From the NCBI GenBank assembly GCA_951812525.1, contig OX638316.1, positions 4,148,506 through 4,212,505 on the forward strand: DNA of 64,000 nt. Direction: 5' to 3'. This DNA is from an uncultured Poribacteria bacterium (GTDB lineage: Bacteria > Poribacteria > WGA-4E > WGA-3G). The position numbers and the translations under genes are program-made. The notes beneath the pieces were generated by a model, which was not told where the DNA came from, did not search any database, and was given only the letters and a program-made list of their open reading frames with translations. Shown piece after piece: positions 24,421-33,614 of the stretch (positions within the stretch are counted from its first letter, which is position 1; each line of letters begins with the position of its first letter).

Positions 24421-25908
24421 TTAAGATTGAGACCTAAGCGTGTCCACATTCGGTGAATAGCCCGATGGAAACTGATCACTCACTGACCGTCCATCTTGGA
24501 AAAGCTGACCAGCATCGGGATTTTCAGGTTCAGCGGGTGGCGGAAAGTCTCGCCATCTGTTGCCCTCAAGCGGAAGTTCGTATCCGTCCTCGCGGAACCA
24601 TTCAATCAGACGGTTTCGATAGATGTTAAGCGTTGTAGCGTATGCAGGATTGCCAGCAAGACTGCGTTCGTCAAGTCTACCTGGCATACGCTTGAAAAGC
24701 CATTCCTTGCGATCAGCAGCAGAGTAAATGTATTTGTATTCATTGGTCAAGAGCATATAAAGCCCTGTGCCTTCCTCCCCTAATTGTCCAACAATCGCAT
24801 CTCGCTGTGTGTCCCCGGTGGCAATATCCGCAAGATCAACACCACTCCTATCTGCCTGTAGGGGTAGGTCTGCTGCACCGAGACAGGTCGGGAGGACATC
24901 AACAAGACTCGTTGGTGTATCGCACTGTGCGTTTACTTCAAAACGTTCGGGATAACGGACAAGGAGCGGGATTCGGGCGGCTGCGTCAAGGAAGGCGCGT
25001 TTCCCGTAGCAGTCATAGTCACCCAGCAACTCGCCGTGATCGGAGGTGTACAAAATCAGTGTGTTATCCAACTCGCCTTCCGATTCAAGATAATCGAGGA
25101 TTCGATTCACTTGATAATCGATGAACGAGATGGCGGCATAATAGGCAGCACGCATCGTCCGAAGCAGGTTCATATCCCGTCCTTGGTCACGGTATTTATA
25201 GCGATTTTGATGCCGATTCCAGTAAGTATGCAGATGTTCATAATCGGGTGGTAGGAAGGGGAGTGGCATCTCGACACTGCGATAGAGCCGGCTCCACGGC
25301 ACAGGTGATTCAAATGGAGGGTGCGGTTTGATAAAGCTGCTCCAACACAAGAAGGGTCGGCTCGTATCACGTTGCGATAAGAATTGGAGCGTTCCATCTC
25401 CTACCCACTGTGTGTGATGCAAGCGGACGGGAAGTTGCGAGGGTTGTGGGATATAGTAGTATTCGCTGCGTTCACCGTGCGGTGCAACAATATGGTCGTA
25501 GCCGTTTTCATGTAGAAATTGTGTATAGTCGTCGGGACCGGGTCCCTCCTCGGAATAGTCTCTCGTTTCAAAACCCCACATTTTTCGGCTTTGCGGCGAG
25601 AAGTGCATCTTGCCGATACCGTGTGTCTGATAACCGGCTTCATTCAGCAGTTCCATCACCGAGACGCGATCTTGTGGCATCGGTGAGTTACTCGTACACC
25701 CGGTTTCGTGGGGCCACTGTCCAAGCAGGAAACTGCATCGCGATGCCACGCATACTGGCGACGGACAGTACGCTGAAGTGAAACTTGTACCTTCCCGTGC
25801 GATACGATCCAGACCCGGTGTCTGAATAAGGGGATTGCCAAGCGCACCGATTGTGTCAAAACGCTGCTGATCGGTCATGAGTAAAAGGATATTCGGTTGC
25901 TTTGTCAT
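24421..25908 (-). CDS. Type I sulfatase
   Basis: 495 residues of the alkaline phosphatase/sulfatase superfamily. N-terminal metal site NILLLMTDQQRFD (D13), the formylglycine site C53-V-A-S-R57 (a variant of C-x-P-S-R with Ala at the third place), GKMHFSP (K/H of the active site) and the second metal site LYTSDHGELLGDYDCYGKR. The active cysteine needs a formylglycine-generating enzyme, not present in the window. No signal peptide is visible, so the protein may act inside the cell on imported sulfated sugars. Sulfatases of this type remove sulfate esters from glycans. Confidence 0.92.
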   Translation of the reverse strand: MTKQPNILLLMTDQQRFDTIGALGNPLIQTPGLDRIAREGTSFTSAYCPSPVCVASRCSFLLGQWPHETGCTSNSPMPQDRVSVMELLNEAGYQTHGIGKMHFSPQSRKMWGFETRDYSEEGPGPDDYTQFLHENGYDHIVAPHGERSEYYYIPQPSQLPVRLHHTQWVGDGTLQFLSQRDTSRPFLCWSSFIKPHPPFESPVPWSRLYRSVEMPLPFLPPDYEHLHTYWNRHQNRYKYRDQGRDMNLLRTMRAAYYAAISFIDYQVNRILDYLESEGELDNTLILYTSDHGELLGDYDCYGKRAFLDAAARIPLLVRYPERFEVNAQCDTPTSLVDVLPTCLGAADLPLQADRSGVDLADIATGDTQRDAIVGQLGEEGTGLYMLLTNEYKYIYSAADRKEWLFKRMPGRLDERSLAGNPAYATTLNIYRNRLIEWFREDGYELPLEGNRWRDFPPPAEPENPDAGQLFQDGRSVSDQFPSGYSPNVDTLRSQS

Positions 25909-26021
25909 GTGAGGTACCGGTCCTTTCGGTCAAAAGGTTTTGGCTTGTGGGTGAATGTATAGGCATAGGATACCAACTTTAGAAAAAAAAGGCAAATGGT
26001 TGGTGGTGGTTGGTAGAAAAG

Positions 26022-26144
26022 GTCGGGATCGGGAGATCCCTCCTACAGGAAGCGTCGGGATTTGGAAATCCCTCCTACAGGAAGAGTCGGGATCGGGAGA
26101 TCTCTCCTACAGGGAGAGTCGGGATCGGGAGATCCCTCCTACAG
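26022..26144. repeat. Four tandem 32 bp repeats
   Basis: GTCGGGATCGGGAGATCCC then TCCTACAG, at 26022, 26054, 26086 and 26118. Unit 2 reads GGGATTTGGAAATCCC, again a full palindrome, so the stem changes in both arms together. The same unit occurs at 1122, 47625-47808, 61506 and 61558. The region 25909-26264 otherwise holds no gene. Confidence 0.8.
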
Positions 26145-26264
26145 GGAGAGGGTTCTTTTTGAGTTGACATTGAGTTATGGATATAGTATTATTTTGATAA
26201 TAGTAAAGCTTGATTGCCTTTACGAGAGGCGCGTTAAGATTACGCGAAACAGATACTTAAACAG

Positions 26265-26489
26265 ATGCAGAAATGGTACGAAAACAAAACACTTCTGAAT
26301 ACCTTCATTGTTTTAATGTGTGTCAGCTTTATCGCCTATTATTTTTTTCACTGGGCATGGGGGTTGCCACTTTTTTTGATTGGCGGCACGGCGATTATGG
26401 TGAGAGGTATTGTAAAGATTACGATGCGAATGCGAGCGAATAGGAGACGTAATGAAGAGACGAAGGTTCATAAAACTGAGCGCGATTAG
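26265..26489 (+). CDS. Small membrane protein, 74 aa
   Basis: Two hydrophobic helices (about 11-30 and 32-52) followed by a basic tail (RMRANRRRNEETKVHKTERD). The end overlaps the next gene by 38 bp in another frame. No strong ribosome site precedes the ATG. It could be a small membrane partner of the molybdoenzyme that follows, but the sequence does not resemble the haem subunit YedZ/MsrQ. Function unknown. Confidence 0.5.
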   Translation: MQKWYENKTLLNTFIVLMCVSFIAYYFFHWAWGLPLFLIGGTAIMVRGIVKITMRMRANRRRNEETKVHKTERD

Positions 26490-27444
26490 TGCCGCAGGGA
26501 TGGTTTTGCCACTTCAACTGGAAGGACAGATGGAAGCGATGCCGTCCTTGAAGCCGAGCACGCTAATAACATCAAATGCTGACTTCTATATTCTACAGAT
26601 CGGTGATCCTGCTGTGCTTGATACTGCATCTTGGCGCATGGTAATCACAGGATTGATTGAGAAACCGATGCCTCCTTTACGACTTGAAGATATAACAGCA
26701 ATGGAATCTGTTACGGCGATGCGGACCCTGAAATGCATCGGGGACCCGATCGGCACGGAGCAGATGAGCAATGCAGTATGGAAAGGTGTTCGCCTGCGCG
26801 ATCTGCTTGAAAAAGTAGGTCCGAAGCCCGATGTTAAGGTAGTTGTATTCCGTTGTGCAGACGGCTACCACACGGCAATCCCGTTGGAAGAGGCGATGGA
26901 AGATGAGACCCTCCTCGCTTTTGAGATGAACGGTGTTCCGCTTCCTACGGAACACGGTTTCCCGATTCGTCTGCTGAATCCCGGAAACTATGGCACGAAA
27001 AATCCGAAATGGATTGTCAATATCCAATTGGCGGCGGAACACGAAAGTTATTGGGAGAAACGAGGTTGGGACCCGATCGCGCAGGTGAAACTCGCTACGA
27101 TGATCGGGACACCCGGTGAAGGCGAAGAGATCACAGGCGGCAAGGTGTATACAGTCAGCGGCGCGGCGTTCGATGCGGGTAACCACGGTGGTATCAAGAA
27201 AGTCGAGGTTAGTATAGATTACGGGCAAACGTGGGAAGAGGCAGAAATTTGGGCAAAGGATTCCCCACTCGCATGGGTGCTCTGGAAATGGGATTGGCAG
27301 GTCCCGGAGAAAGTAGAACCCGTTGAAATCTATGCGCGAGCAACCGCTAACAGTGGTGTCGTCCAAGACGAAATCGGCATTGAAGTAGAACCTGTTGGTG
27401 CGACGGGCTATCACATGATCGATGCAGCGATTGTTATGCCATAG
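26452..27444 (+). CDS. SoxC/sulfite oxidase-like molybdopterin enzyme
   Basis: 330 residues. N-terminus MKRRRFIKLSAISAAGMVLP is a Tat-like signal, fitting export of a folded cofactor protein. The Mo-binding domain carries the cysteine ligand in TLKCIGDPIGTEQM (C95) and NAVWKGVRLRDLL, plus GYHTAIPLEEA and PIRLLNPGNYGTKNPKW. The C-terminal Mo-co dimerisation domain (about 215-325) has GIKKVEVSIDYGQTWEEAE and WKWDWQVP. Sulfite oxidase, SoxC and related MsrP-like enzymes share this layout. There is no haem domain and no soxD gene here, so electron acceptor and substrate are open. AGGAG is 7 nt before the ATG. Confidence 0.85.
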   Translation: MKRRRFIKLSAISAAGMVLPLQLEGQMEAMPSLKPSTLITSNADFYILQIGDPAVLDTASWRMVITGLIEKPMPPLRLEDITAMESVTAMRTLKCIGDPIGTEQMSNAVWKGVRLRDLLEKVGPKPDVKVVVFRCADGYHTAIPLEEAMEDETLLAFEMNGVPLPTEHGFPIRLLNPGNYGTKNPKWIVNIQLAAEHESYWEKRGWDPIAQVKLATMIGTPGEGEEITGGKVYTVSGAAFDAGNHGGIKKVEVSIDYGQTWEEAEIWAKDSPLAWVLWKWDWQVPEKVEPVEIYARATANSGVVQDEIGIEVEPVGATGYHMIDAAIVMP

Positions 27445-27468
27445 GCACCAGGTGCGGAACAACAAAAT

Positions 27469-28662
27469 ATGCGCCTAAACCTAAAGTTGAGCCAACTGTT
27501 CACCGTCTATTTCCCCGTCCTGCTAATAGACTTTGCTTATAGCAGTGTCTTAACCAACACCTCCTTTTATACCAGTTATTTAGGACTATCCTCCACGTTC
27601 CTGGGGATCCTAAATGCGGTTATGACTGGCTTTTTTGTGGTGCTGGCGATTCCGTTCGGTCGGCTGTCGGATCGAATAGATCGCAGATATGTTCTTTACG
27701 CTGCATTTCTGGTCCTGGGTGCTGTGAGTCTCGGACTTCCATACTGTCGGAACGGGACTCATCTCCTGCTTGTTTTCCCCGGTATCGGTATTAGTATGGC
27801 ACTCTTCTGGCCGGCTTATGAGGCGTGGCTGGCTGAACGCGAAGGTGAAGGTGAACTCGTCCAACGGGTTATGCTTTTTAACCTGTTTTGGAGTATCGGT
27901 ATTACTTTAGGTCCAGTGCTCTCAAGTTATTTGTATGGTGATGCGAATCCGTTTAGACCCTTCTATCTTGCTGGCATCTCGACGCTGCTCACTTTAGGTG
28001 CTATTTTCGGGAGCAACTTCCTGAAACTCGATATTGCGAGAACCCACCAATCAGACACTCCTGAAATACTCTATCCACCTCCAGCCGTTCGTACAACCTA
28101 TCTCAATATCGGTCGGTGCGCGAACTTTGTTTCGTGGTTTGTCCTCGGTGTGTTAAGACGACTTGCGCCTAAACTTACGAAGGAGATGGGGATGCCACCC
28201 ACAATATTTGGCAATTTAATGCTGACACTTGGTGGCATCCAAACACTGGCGTTCATTGTTCTTGGTACCGGCTATTCGACCCGGTGGCACTATCGGTTCG
28301 CGCCTATCCTCATCGTTCAGTTATTGGCAATTCTCAGCTTTTTTGGGATATGGAAGATCCAAAACACGCTTCTCTGGGCATTTGCGTTTGGGGTTATTGG
28401 TGTGTCTGTCGCACTCACGTATTTCAGTAGTCTCTACTACGGATTGGACAAACAGGCGGACAAAGGAGAACAGAGCGGATGGCACGAGGCTATATTGGGT
28501 GTGGGGATCCTGTTAGGTCCGCTTTTAGGCGGTATTTTAGCGGATTCACGATTCGGTGTTCGGAGTCCGTATCTACTCTGTGGTGTGGCGGTTACCATCG
28601 CTATTGTGATAGAGGCATTTATTCTGATTAAGGGTTCTCAATCTTCAGGGGATTCTCCTTAA
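27469..28662 (+). CDS. Major facilitator superfamily transporter
   Basis: 397 residues with about 12 hydrophobic helices. The loop between helices 2 and 3 has the MFS signature in the form GRLSDRIDRRYVLYAAF, and a related motif occurs in the second half (GGILADSRFGVRSPYLL). It follows the SoxC-like gene by 24 bp and is probably in the same transcript. No substrate can be assigned; a small organic anion or sugar would fit the region. Its 3' end overlaps the convergent enolase-superfamily gene by 35 bp. Confidence 0.85.
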   Translation: MRLNLKLSQLFTVYFPVLLIDFAYSSVLTNTSFYTSYLGLSSTFLGILNAVMTGFFVVLAIPFGRLSDRIDRRYVLYAAFLVLGAVSLGLPYCRNGTHLLLVFPGIGISMALFWPAYEAWLAEREGEGELVQRVMLFNLFWSIGITLGPVLSSYLYGDANPFRPFYLAGISTLLTLGAIFGSNFLKLDIARTHQSDTPEILYPPPAVRTTYLNIGRCANFVSWFVLGVLRRLAPKLTKEMGMPPTIFGNLMLTLGGIQTLAFIVLGTGYSTRWHYRFAPILIVQLLAILSFFGIWKIQNTLLWAFAFGVIGVSVALTYFSSLYYGLDKQADKGEQSGWHEAILGVGILLGPLLGGILADSRFGVRSPYLLCGVAVTIAIVIEAFILIKGSQSSGDSP

Positions 28663-29758
28663 TGTAGTCCTCATCGGGTGTAACACCGAGACCGGGTCCA
28701 TCTGGTACGGTTACAACATGGTCATGAATCTCGACACCACTGACCACCAAGGTCTCCAAAAAGGCGGGTGCGTTGAGTTCAGCGGGAAGGACTAAATCCA
28801 GCGTCGAAAAGAGATGGACACTCGCAATAAATCCTATACCGGCTTCGGTCAAGCCGCTGCCGAGAAGTTCCAACGCATTGGCTTCGGCGACATGAACACT
28901 CTTAAGGCATTCTGCTAAACCGCCAGATTTACAGACTTTCAAAACGACGGCATCGGCACACTCCAGACGTGCGATTTTTGCCAGATCGTAGTAGGTGAAG
29001 CAGCCTTCGTCGATAGCAATCGGAATTTGTGCATCACTTCGGACGCGTTTCATACTGAACCAATCTTGGCTCGCTACGGGTTGTTCCATGCAGTAAATCT
29101 CGCGAATGTCGGCGACCCGTTTTAGCAATTCGAGGGCATTAGACGGCGTATACGACTGATTCGCATCAATCCAGAGTTTTGCCTGTGGCATCGCTTCGTG
29201 GATTGCGCGCAAGCGTTCTTCATCTTCGGCTGGATTGCCAGCAACTTTTACTTTGAAACAGGAACATGGAGATAAGGCTTTTGCCTTCAAGCCCATTATC
29301 TCTGGGGTATCAATACTCAAGGCATAACAGAGCGGCAAGGCATCGTGTCGTTTCCCACCGAAGAGGGTATGTAGTGGCACTCCAAGAATCCGTCCGCGGA
29401 GATCGTGTAAAGCGATGTCTACGGCGGCTTTGGCGAACGGGTGTCCATTGCTGACAGCCGGTTTTAATGCGTCATAGATGGCGCGGTGGATTCCGTTGTG
29501 ATTTAGTGGATCTGCACCAAGTAGCAAGGGTGCGATGTAATGTCGGATAGTGGTTGTGATGGATTCGGTGGTTTCGTAGCTCCACGAGGGGAGTGCGCGT
29601 TGTTCACCCCAACCGATGTAGCCGTCGTCTGTTGTAATTTTGACGAAGACATGATCGCCTGCGGTGCCGGTGTCTCCGACGAAGCCGGTGCCTATAGTGA
29701 AAACATCTTTCATCCCGACAGCAGTGGGGTAAACGTCTATATGTGCTATTTTACTCAT
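28628..29758 (-). CDS. Mandelate racemase/muconate lactonizing enzyme family protein
   Basis: 376 residues of the enolase superfamily. The capping domain is at about 1-125. The barrel carries the K-x-K pair in FKVKVAG, metal ligands in WIDANQS (D), CMEQPV (E) and IAIDEG (D), and the opposite-face lysine in VVLKVCKSGG. Two acid/base lysines suggest a racemase/epimerase or cycloisomerase type rather than a sugar-acid dehydratase with a His-Asp pair. Substrate not predictable. It converges on the MFS gene with a 35 bp overlap, so the two cannot be read fully without antisense contact. Confidence 0.87.
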   Translation of the reverse strand: MSKIAHIDVYPTAVGMKDVFTIGTGFVGDTGTAGDHVFVKITTDDGYIGWGEQRALPSWSYETTESITTTIRHYIAPLLLGADPLNHNGIHRAIYDALKPAVSNGHPFAKAAVDIALHDLRGRILGVPLHTLFGGKRHDALPLCYALSIDTPEIMGLKAKALSPCSCFKVKVAGNPAEDEERLRAIHEAMPQAKLWIDANQSYTPSNALELLKRVADIREIYCMEQPVASQDWFSMKRVRSDAQIPIAIDEGCFTYYDLAKIARLECADAVVLKVCKSGGLAECLKSVHVAEANALELLGSGLTEAGIGFIASVHLFSTLDLVLPAELNAPAFLETLVVSGVEIHDHVVTVPDGPGLGVTPDEDYIKENPLKIENP

Positions 29759-29868
29759 TGTGGCTATTAGCTTTCAGCTTGCAGCTGTCGGCAGCTGTTA
29801 TGTCAAGTGTATTTGTACTACAAACTGTATGAAGTTTCAATAAATATATCGGTAATATCTGAACACCT

Positions 29869-29930
29869 GGATGCCCGAACTTGTTCGGGAATGTTTCGCT
29901 GACTCGCGTCCCCAACAAGTTGGGGCATCC
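29869..29930. repeat. Inverted REP pair (BIME-like)
   Basis: GGATGCCCGAACTTGTTCGGGA (29869-29890) and, opposite, TCCCCAACAAGTTGGGGCATCC (29909-29930). The second stem reads CCCCAAC/GTTGGGG instead of CCCGAAC/GTTCGGG, a paired change. Another repeat of the AAACTAACAGTTT family lies at 30001-30024. The gap 29759-30089 has no gene. Confidence 0.7.
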
Positions 29931-30089
29931 GAAAAAATTACCGAATTAAATTCTTAATCCTCATACAGTTTGTGGGTGCGAAGTGTACCTCATAAGCATC
30001 GCAAACTAACAGTTTGCGGTACAGGTCCCTCTTTATCAAACTTAGGTTATATATTAGCATAAGAGCAGGAATAATCAAAAGAATTTCCG

Positions 30090-30118
30090 TTGACATCCTC
30101 TCTGCTGTCGGCTATAGT
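30090..30118 (+). promoter_or_regulatory. Sigma70 promoter of the 30164-32496 gene group
   Basis: TTGACA (30090-30095), 17 bp, TATAGT (30113-30118); start codon 46 nt downstream. Confidence 0.75.
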
Positions 30119-30163
30119 AACGGAAATGTGAGTTGCTGAATGTCGTTATAAGGAAAACACTGA

Positions 30164-30430
30164 ATGCTATTTATTATCTTCGTAATTCTCACGCCTATTG
30201 CCGTTTGGGGACTCTTGCACTTTATGTCTTCTCGTCAGAAATCGGATTCAGAAGCGGAACCTGAAGCACCGATAGAGGTCTGTGCGATGTGCCAAAACGA
30301 TTTTCCGATGACCGAACTGCTTGAAAAAGAGGTAGGCGGTTACGGTAGGGTCTACTGTTTCTGTGGACCGTGTATTGAAAAACTCTATAACGAATATCAG
30401 AACAAAACAGACATCATAACAGGAGAATAA
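30164..30430 (+). CDS. Small membrane-anchored cysteine-motif protein, 88 aa
   Basis: One N-terminal membrane helix (about 1-22) and a short cytoplasmic or external part with four to five cysteines: VCAMCQ (C-x-x-C) near 43 and YCFCGPC (C-x-C-x-x-C) near 66. The spacing looks like a small zinc ribbon or redox motif. No family recognised. It ends 2 bp before the sugar kinase gene and shares its promoter, so the two are likely translated together. AAGGAAAAC is the probable ribosome site. Confidence 0.65.
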   Translation: MLFIIFVILTPIAVWGLLHFMSSRQKSDSEAEPEAPIEVCAMCQNDFPMTELLEKEVGGYGRVYCFCGPCIEKLYNEYQNKTDIITGE

Positions 30431-30432
30431 CT

Positions 30433-31476
30433 ATGTACGATTTGGTTACATTTGGGGAAGCGATGATCCGACTCACTGCGCCGGAATTTATGCGGCTTGA
30501 ACAGGTATCGTCGCTGGCAATCACGGCAGGCGGTGCAGAGATGAACGTCGCCGTCAATGCCGCACAACTCGGATTGCGAACGTCGTGGGTATCACGACTC
30601 GTGGACAACTGGTCGGGTCGTTATATTCGCAACAAAGGACGCGAACTCGGCGTGGATATGTCGAACATCGTTTGGGTGGACTTTGATGGGGTCGGCTTAG
30701 AGCGGAACGGATTTTATCATCTTGAATTGGGGGCTGGTCCGCGTGCGAGTAGTGTCACTTACGATCGTGGCTATTCTGCTATCTCCAACGTACAGGTCGG
30801 AGAGATCGATTGGGCATCTATTTTTAGTGGTACGCGCTGGTTCCATCTCAGCGGTATTACACCGGCTTTATCGGAATCGGCGGGGGCTGTCTCAGCAGAG
30901 GCACTAAAAGCAGCACAGGCAGCGGGTGCTAAGACCAGCTACGATCTGAACTTCCGTTCCAAACTGTGGAGTGCGGAGGAAGCACAGGCAGCGAACCGAC
31001 CGATGATGGAGCATGTCTCCGTTCTGATTGGTAACGAGGAAGATTTTGAGAAATCCCTCGGCTTTGCAGCGGAAGGAACAACCGAATCCTATAGTAAACT
31101 TGAACCTGAAAGCTACAAAGAGATGGCGCAACGCGTCAAAGATGCTTTCCCGAACGTTGAGATGATCGGTACAACACTACGCGATGCGAAAACCGGTTGG
31201 CTCAACGACTGGCGGACACTCCTGTATGATGGCGAAGAATTCTATCTGTCCCGTATTTATGAAGATTTGGAACTGGTAGACCGTGTTGGTGGCGGCGACA
31301 GTTTCTCGTCTGGATTAATTTATAGTCTACTAAATGGAAAATCGCCACAAGAGGCGGTCGATTTTGCCGGTGGCTACTCCGCCTTAGCACATACCTTCCC
31401 AGGCGACTTCAACTGGGCAACAGCAGATGAGGCAGAAACAGCGATGCAAGCGGGGAGCGTGCGCATTAGTCGCTAA
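30433..31476 (+). CDS. PfkB-family sugar kinase (2-keto-3-deoxygluconate kinase-like)
   Basis: 347 residues of the ribokinase fold. N-terminal GEAMIRLTAPEFMRLEQ and GGAEMNVAVNAAQLGLRTSWVSRL, typical of KdgK-type enzymes; the catalytic base lies in VGGGDSFSSGLIYSLL (G-x-G-D, D near 295). The product would be a sugar 6-phosphate or 2-keto-3-deoxy-6-phosphogluconate. An insertion of about 30 residues (AAEGTTESYSKLEPESYKEMAQR) follows NEEDFEKSLG, the loop common in KdgK. AGGAG precedes the ATG. It forms an operon with the 30164 gene and the dehydrogenase at 31489. Confidence 0.88.
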   Translation: MYDLVTFGEAMIRLTAPEFMRLEQVSSLAITAGGAEMNVAVNAAQLGLRTSWVSRLVDNWSGRYIRNKGRELGVDMSNIVWVDFDGVGLERNGFYHLELGAGPRASSVTYDRGYSAISNVQVGEIDWASIFSGTRWFHLSGITPALSESAGAVSAEALKAAQAAGAKTSYDLNFRSKLWSAEEAQAANRPMMEHVSVLIGNEEDFEKSLGFAAEGTTESYSKLEPESYKEMAQRVKDAFPNVEMIGTTLRDAKTGWLNDWRTLLYDGEEFYLSRIYEDLELVDRVGGGDSFSSGLIYSLLNGKSPQEAVDFAGGYSALAHTFPGDFNWATADEAETAMQAGSVRISR

Positions 31477-31488
31477 ACAGACAAAACT

Positions 31489-32496
31489 ATGGATAAGATT
31501 TATCTATCTCCTATCTTTGAAAATAACGAATTTGATACCCCTGAACGTCGAGACGCGTTGGCAGATTTGGCGCAATTTGGTGCGTTGAGTATTCACCCTA
31601 AAGAACTAACCGACGAACACGCTGATGGCGTTGTTGGTGTGATTGCGAGTTCGGTGCCTTTTCATGAAAGTTTCTACCAAGCGGCATCATCGCTCCGAAT
31701 CATATCGCGTTGGGGGGTCGGATACGAAACGGTTAACGTGGATTTGGCGACCGAATACGGTGTCATTGTTACGATTGCCCCTGAACACATGGTGACTGTC
31801 GCTGAATATGCGATTGCCCAGTGGTTCGCAACGCTGAAACGGGTTTATACGCTCAATAGGGCTTCCCATAGTGGGAATTTCGGGCTCATTAAGACTCATG
31901 AGGTAATGGGTTCTACGCTCGGATTGTACGGCTTCGGTCGGATCGGTCAAGAGGTAGCCCGTCGTGCGCGTCCACTTCTCGGTGATGAGGGTAGGCTCTT
32001 AGTGTATGATATCCGTCCGGATATCGCTGAAGTTGCTGCGGAATATGGAGCAGAGGCTGTTGATTCGCCGATGACGCTCTTCCAAGAGAGCGATACCGTC
32101 TCTCTGCACGTATCAGGTGCGGATGCTGTTGTCGGCTATGAGGAACTCTGCGCGATGAAACCGCATGCATCTCTTATCAATCCGTCGCGCGGGAATCTTG
32201 TTGACGATGCTGCAGCGAACCGTGCTGTTAGCGAAAATCGGCTCTGGTATTATGTAGTGGACGATCCGGTTAACGGAACACGAGCGATTCATAAGGATCA
32301 TCCACGTATCATCAGTACGAATCACAACGCCGGTATGACCGTTGAATCTGGTATCCGGTTGGATCTGCGGACAATTGGACAGGTTAAAGATGCGATTCAG
32401 GGACGTGCACCGGCATACATTCTCAATCCAGAAGTGCTGGAGCATCCGAGGGTTAAGGCGTTTTGTAAGGATACTACGCAAACACTGACGCTTTAG
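31489..32496 (+). CDS. D-isomer-specific 2-hydroxyacid dehydrogenase
   Basis: 335 residues. The NAD-binding domain starts at GSTLGLYGFGRIGQEVARRARP (about 142-163) with the G-x-G-x-x-G loop and an acidic residue in VYDIRPD. Catalytic Arg is in NPSRGNLVDDAAA, and the histidine lies in ISTNHNAGMTVES (H instead of the usual PHIAG context). The active-site glutamate region is weak (WYYVVDDP in place of the common DVFE-P), so catalysis may differ from phosphoglycerate dehydrogenase. It sits 12 bp after the sugar kinase, suggesting a shared sugar-acid pathway. Confidence 0.85.
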   Translation: MDKIYLSPIFENNEFDTPERRDALADLAQFGALSIHPKELTDEHADGVVGVIASSVPFHESFYQAASSLRIISRWGVGYETVNVDLATEYGVIVTIAPEHMVTVAEYAIAQWFATLKRVYTLNRASHSGNFGLIKTHEVMGSTLGLYGFGRIGQEVARRARPLLGDEGRLLVYDIRPDIAEVAAEYGAEAVDSPMTLFQESDTVSLHVSGADAVVGYEELCAMKPHASLINPSRGNLVDDAAANRAVSENRLWYYVVDDPVNGTRAIHKDHPRIISTNHNAGMTVESGIRLDLRTIGQVKDAIQGRAPAYILNPEVLEHPRVKAFCKDTTQTLTL

Positions 32497-33614
32497 TTTT
32501 TCTCAAGTAGGAAAAGAAATTCTCGGTTGGGTTCTTCGGCTGCGCTTACCCATTCATTAGTCCATTTCATGCCCGCCATGACGTTCCTTTTGTAATCGAG
32601 TTCAAGGACGGTAAGAAGTTTGCCGTTGCGGTGCATAACTTCGTTGAGTTGTTGAGCAGTTGCGCGACCACCGGAACTGTAGGAGAGTAGAATCCAACGG
32701 GTTTGCGTGATCTGGATGAGAGTGTCAATGGCTTCAACAGCGATGAAACGTCCGTCAGCGTTGCGGCGGAATTCTTCAAATACAGAGGCGGCGAGGCGAT
32801 CTGATGTATCTTCTCGCCGTTTTGCTTTGCCGAAAAGGGTGGGTTTGTCGAAGAGGACAACGCTTTTCCAGAGATGGTAATAGGCGGCATACCTAACGCG
32901 AGAGGGTGGCATCTTCTCGTTGTTTGAGCCGTACGGTGGATCGAAGTAAGCAAGGTCAACAGAGACCCGTGGCACGAGTTCAAAGATGTCGGTTTGGTAG
33001 ACCTTGTGTTCTCCTTCCGATGTGAAAACTTCAGGCACTTCAAGCCGTAATTCTTTATAGGCACGCGGTGCCCATTCTTTGAGGTAGGCTGAAAAGTGTC
33101 CGAGGGTGCTGTCAACCCGATCAAGAGCGAGTATTAGACTTGTGAGCGCAACGGCTTTAGAAACTGGGTCGAGGTAGAGGGTTTCGATTTCTTGCCGAAT
33201 CGCGTCTAATTTGCGGGTGTTGTGGCACTGCCACGGTTTTTTCAGTCCATCTGTTTGGATTGCGCGACCGCCGTTGGCGTGTCCGCCGTAGTGTGCTGTG
33301 AACCAACCGTCCGTAGGTGGGACGGCGTTGAGATGATCGATGAGGGGCTGATACGTTGCTCTCGGTTTTGTGTTGAGCAGGTAACATGTTCCGAAAATTT
33401 TTGACCAAGGTGCGATGTCGTTGCAAATAACGGTATAGCCGAGTTTGGCGAGTGCTTGCGAGACTCGGGTTGTGCCTGAGAACCCGTCGAGAATTGTCTT
33501 GGCATTGACTTTTTTGACGAGTTCAAGTACTTGTGGGATGAGTTTCAGCTTGGAGCCGATGTATTTGATGCTTTGCGTTGGAGGGGTATGAAGGCGTGGA
33601 AGTGTATGCTGCAT
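32493..33614 (-). CDS. DNA adenine-N6 methyltransferase, D12 class
   Basis: 373 residues from the ATG at 33614. A longer GTG start at 33662 adds residues encoded by a dispersed repeat. The SAM-binding motif I region is TILDGFSGTTRVSQALAKLGY with KYIGSKLKLIPQVL before it (the D12-type X/I motifs), and the catalytic motif IV is YFDPPYGSNNEK. A long insert between them and a C-terminal basic part (RNVMAGMKW) may carry target recognition. There is no restriction enzyme next to it, so it is probably an orphan or a remnant. It converges on the dehydrogenase with a 4 bp overlap. Confidence 0.88.
   Translation of the reverse strand: MQHTLPRLHTPPTQSIKYIGSKLKLIPQVLELVKKVNAKTILDGFSGTTRVSQALAKLGYTVICNDIAPWSKIFGTCYLLNTKPRATYQPLIDHLNAVPPTDGWFTAHYGGHANGGRAIQTDGLKKPWQCHNTRKLDAIRQEIETLYLDPVSKAVALTSLILALDRVDSTLGHFSAYLKEWAPRAYKELRLEVPEVFTSEGEHKVYQTDIFELVPRVSVDLAYFDPPYGSNNEKMPPSRVRYAAYYHLWKSVVLFDKPTLFGKAKRREDTSDRLAASVFEEFRRNADGRFIAVEAIDTLIQITQTRWILLSYSSGGRATAQQLNEVMHRNGKLLTVLELDYKRNVMAGMKWTNEWVSAAEEPNREFLFLLEKN

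Noticed and set aside
26022-26144. 32 bp periodic repeats as CRISPR array
   Set aside because: The unit is 27 bp with 5 bp linkers, far too short for spacers; same palindrome as elsewhere in the window.
25955-26298. Open frames over the 32 bp tandem repeats
   Set aside because: Periodic sequence caused by the DNA repeat, not a protein repeat.
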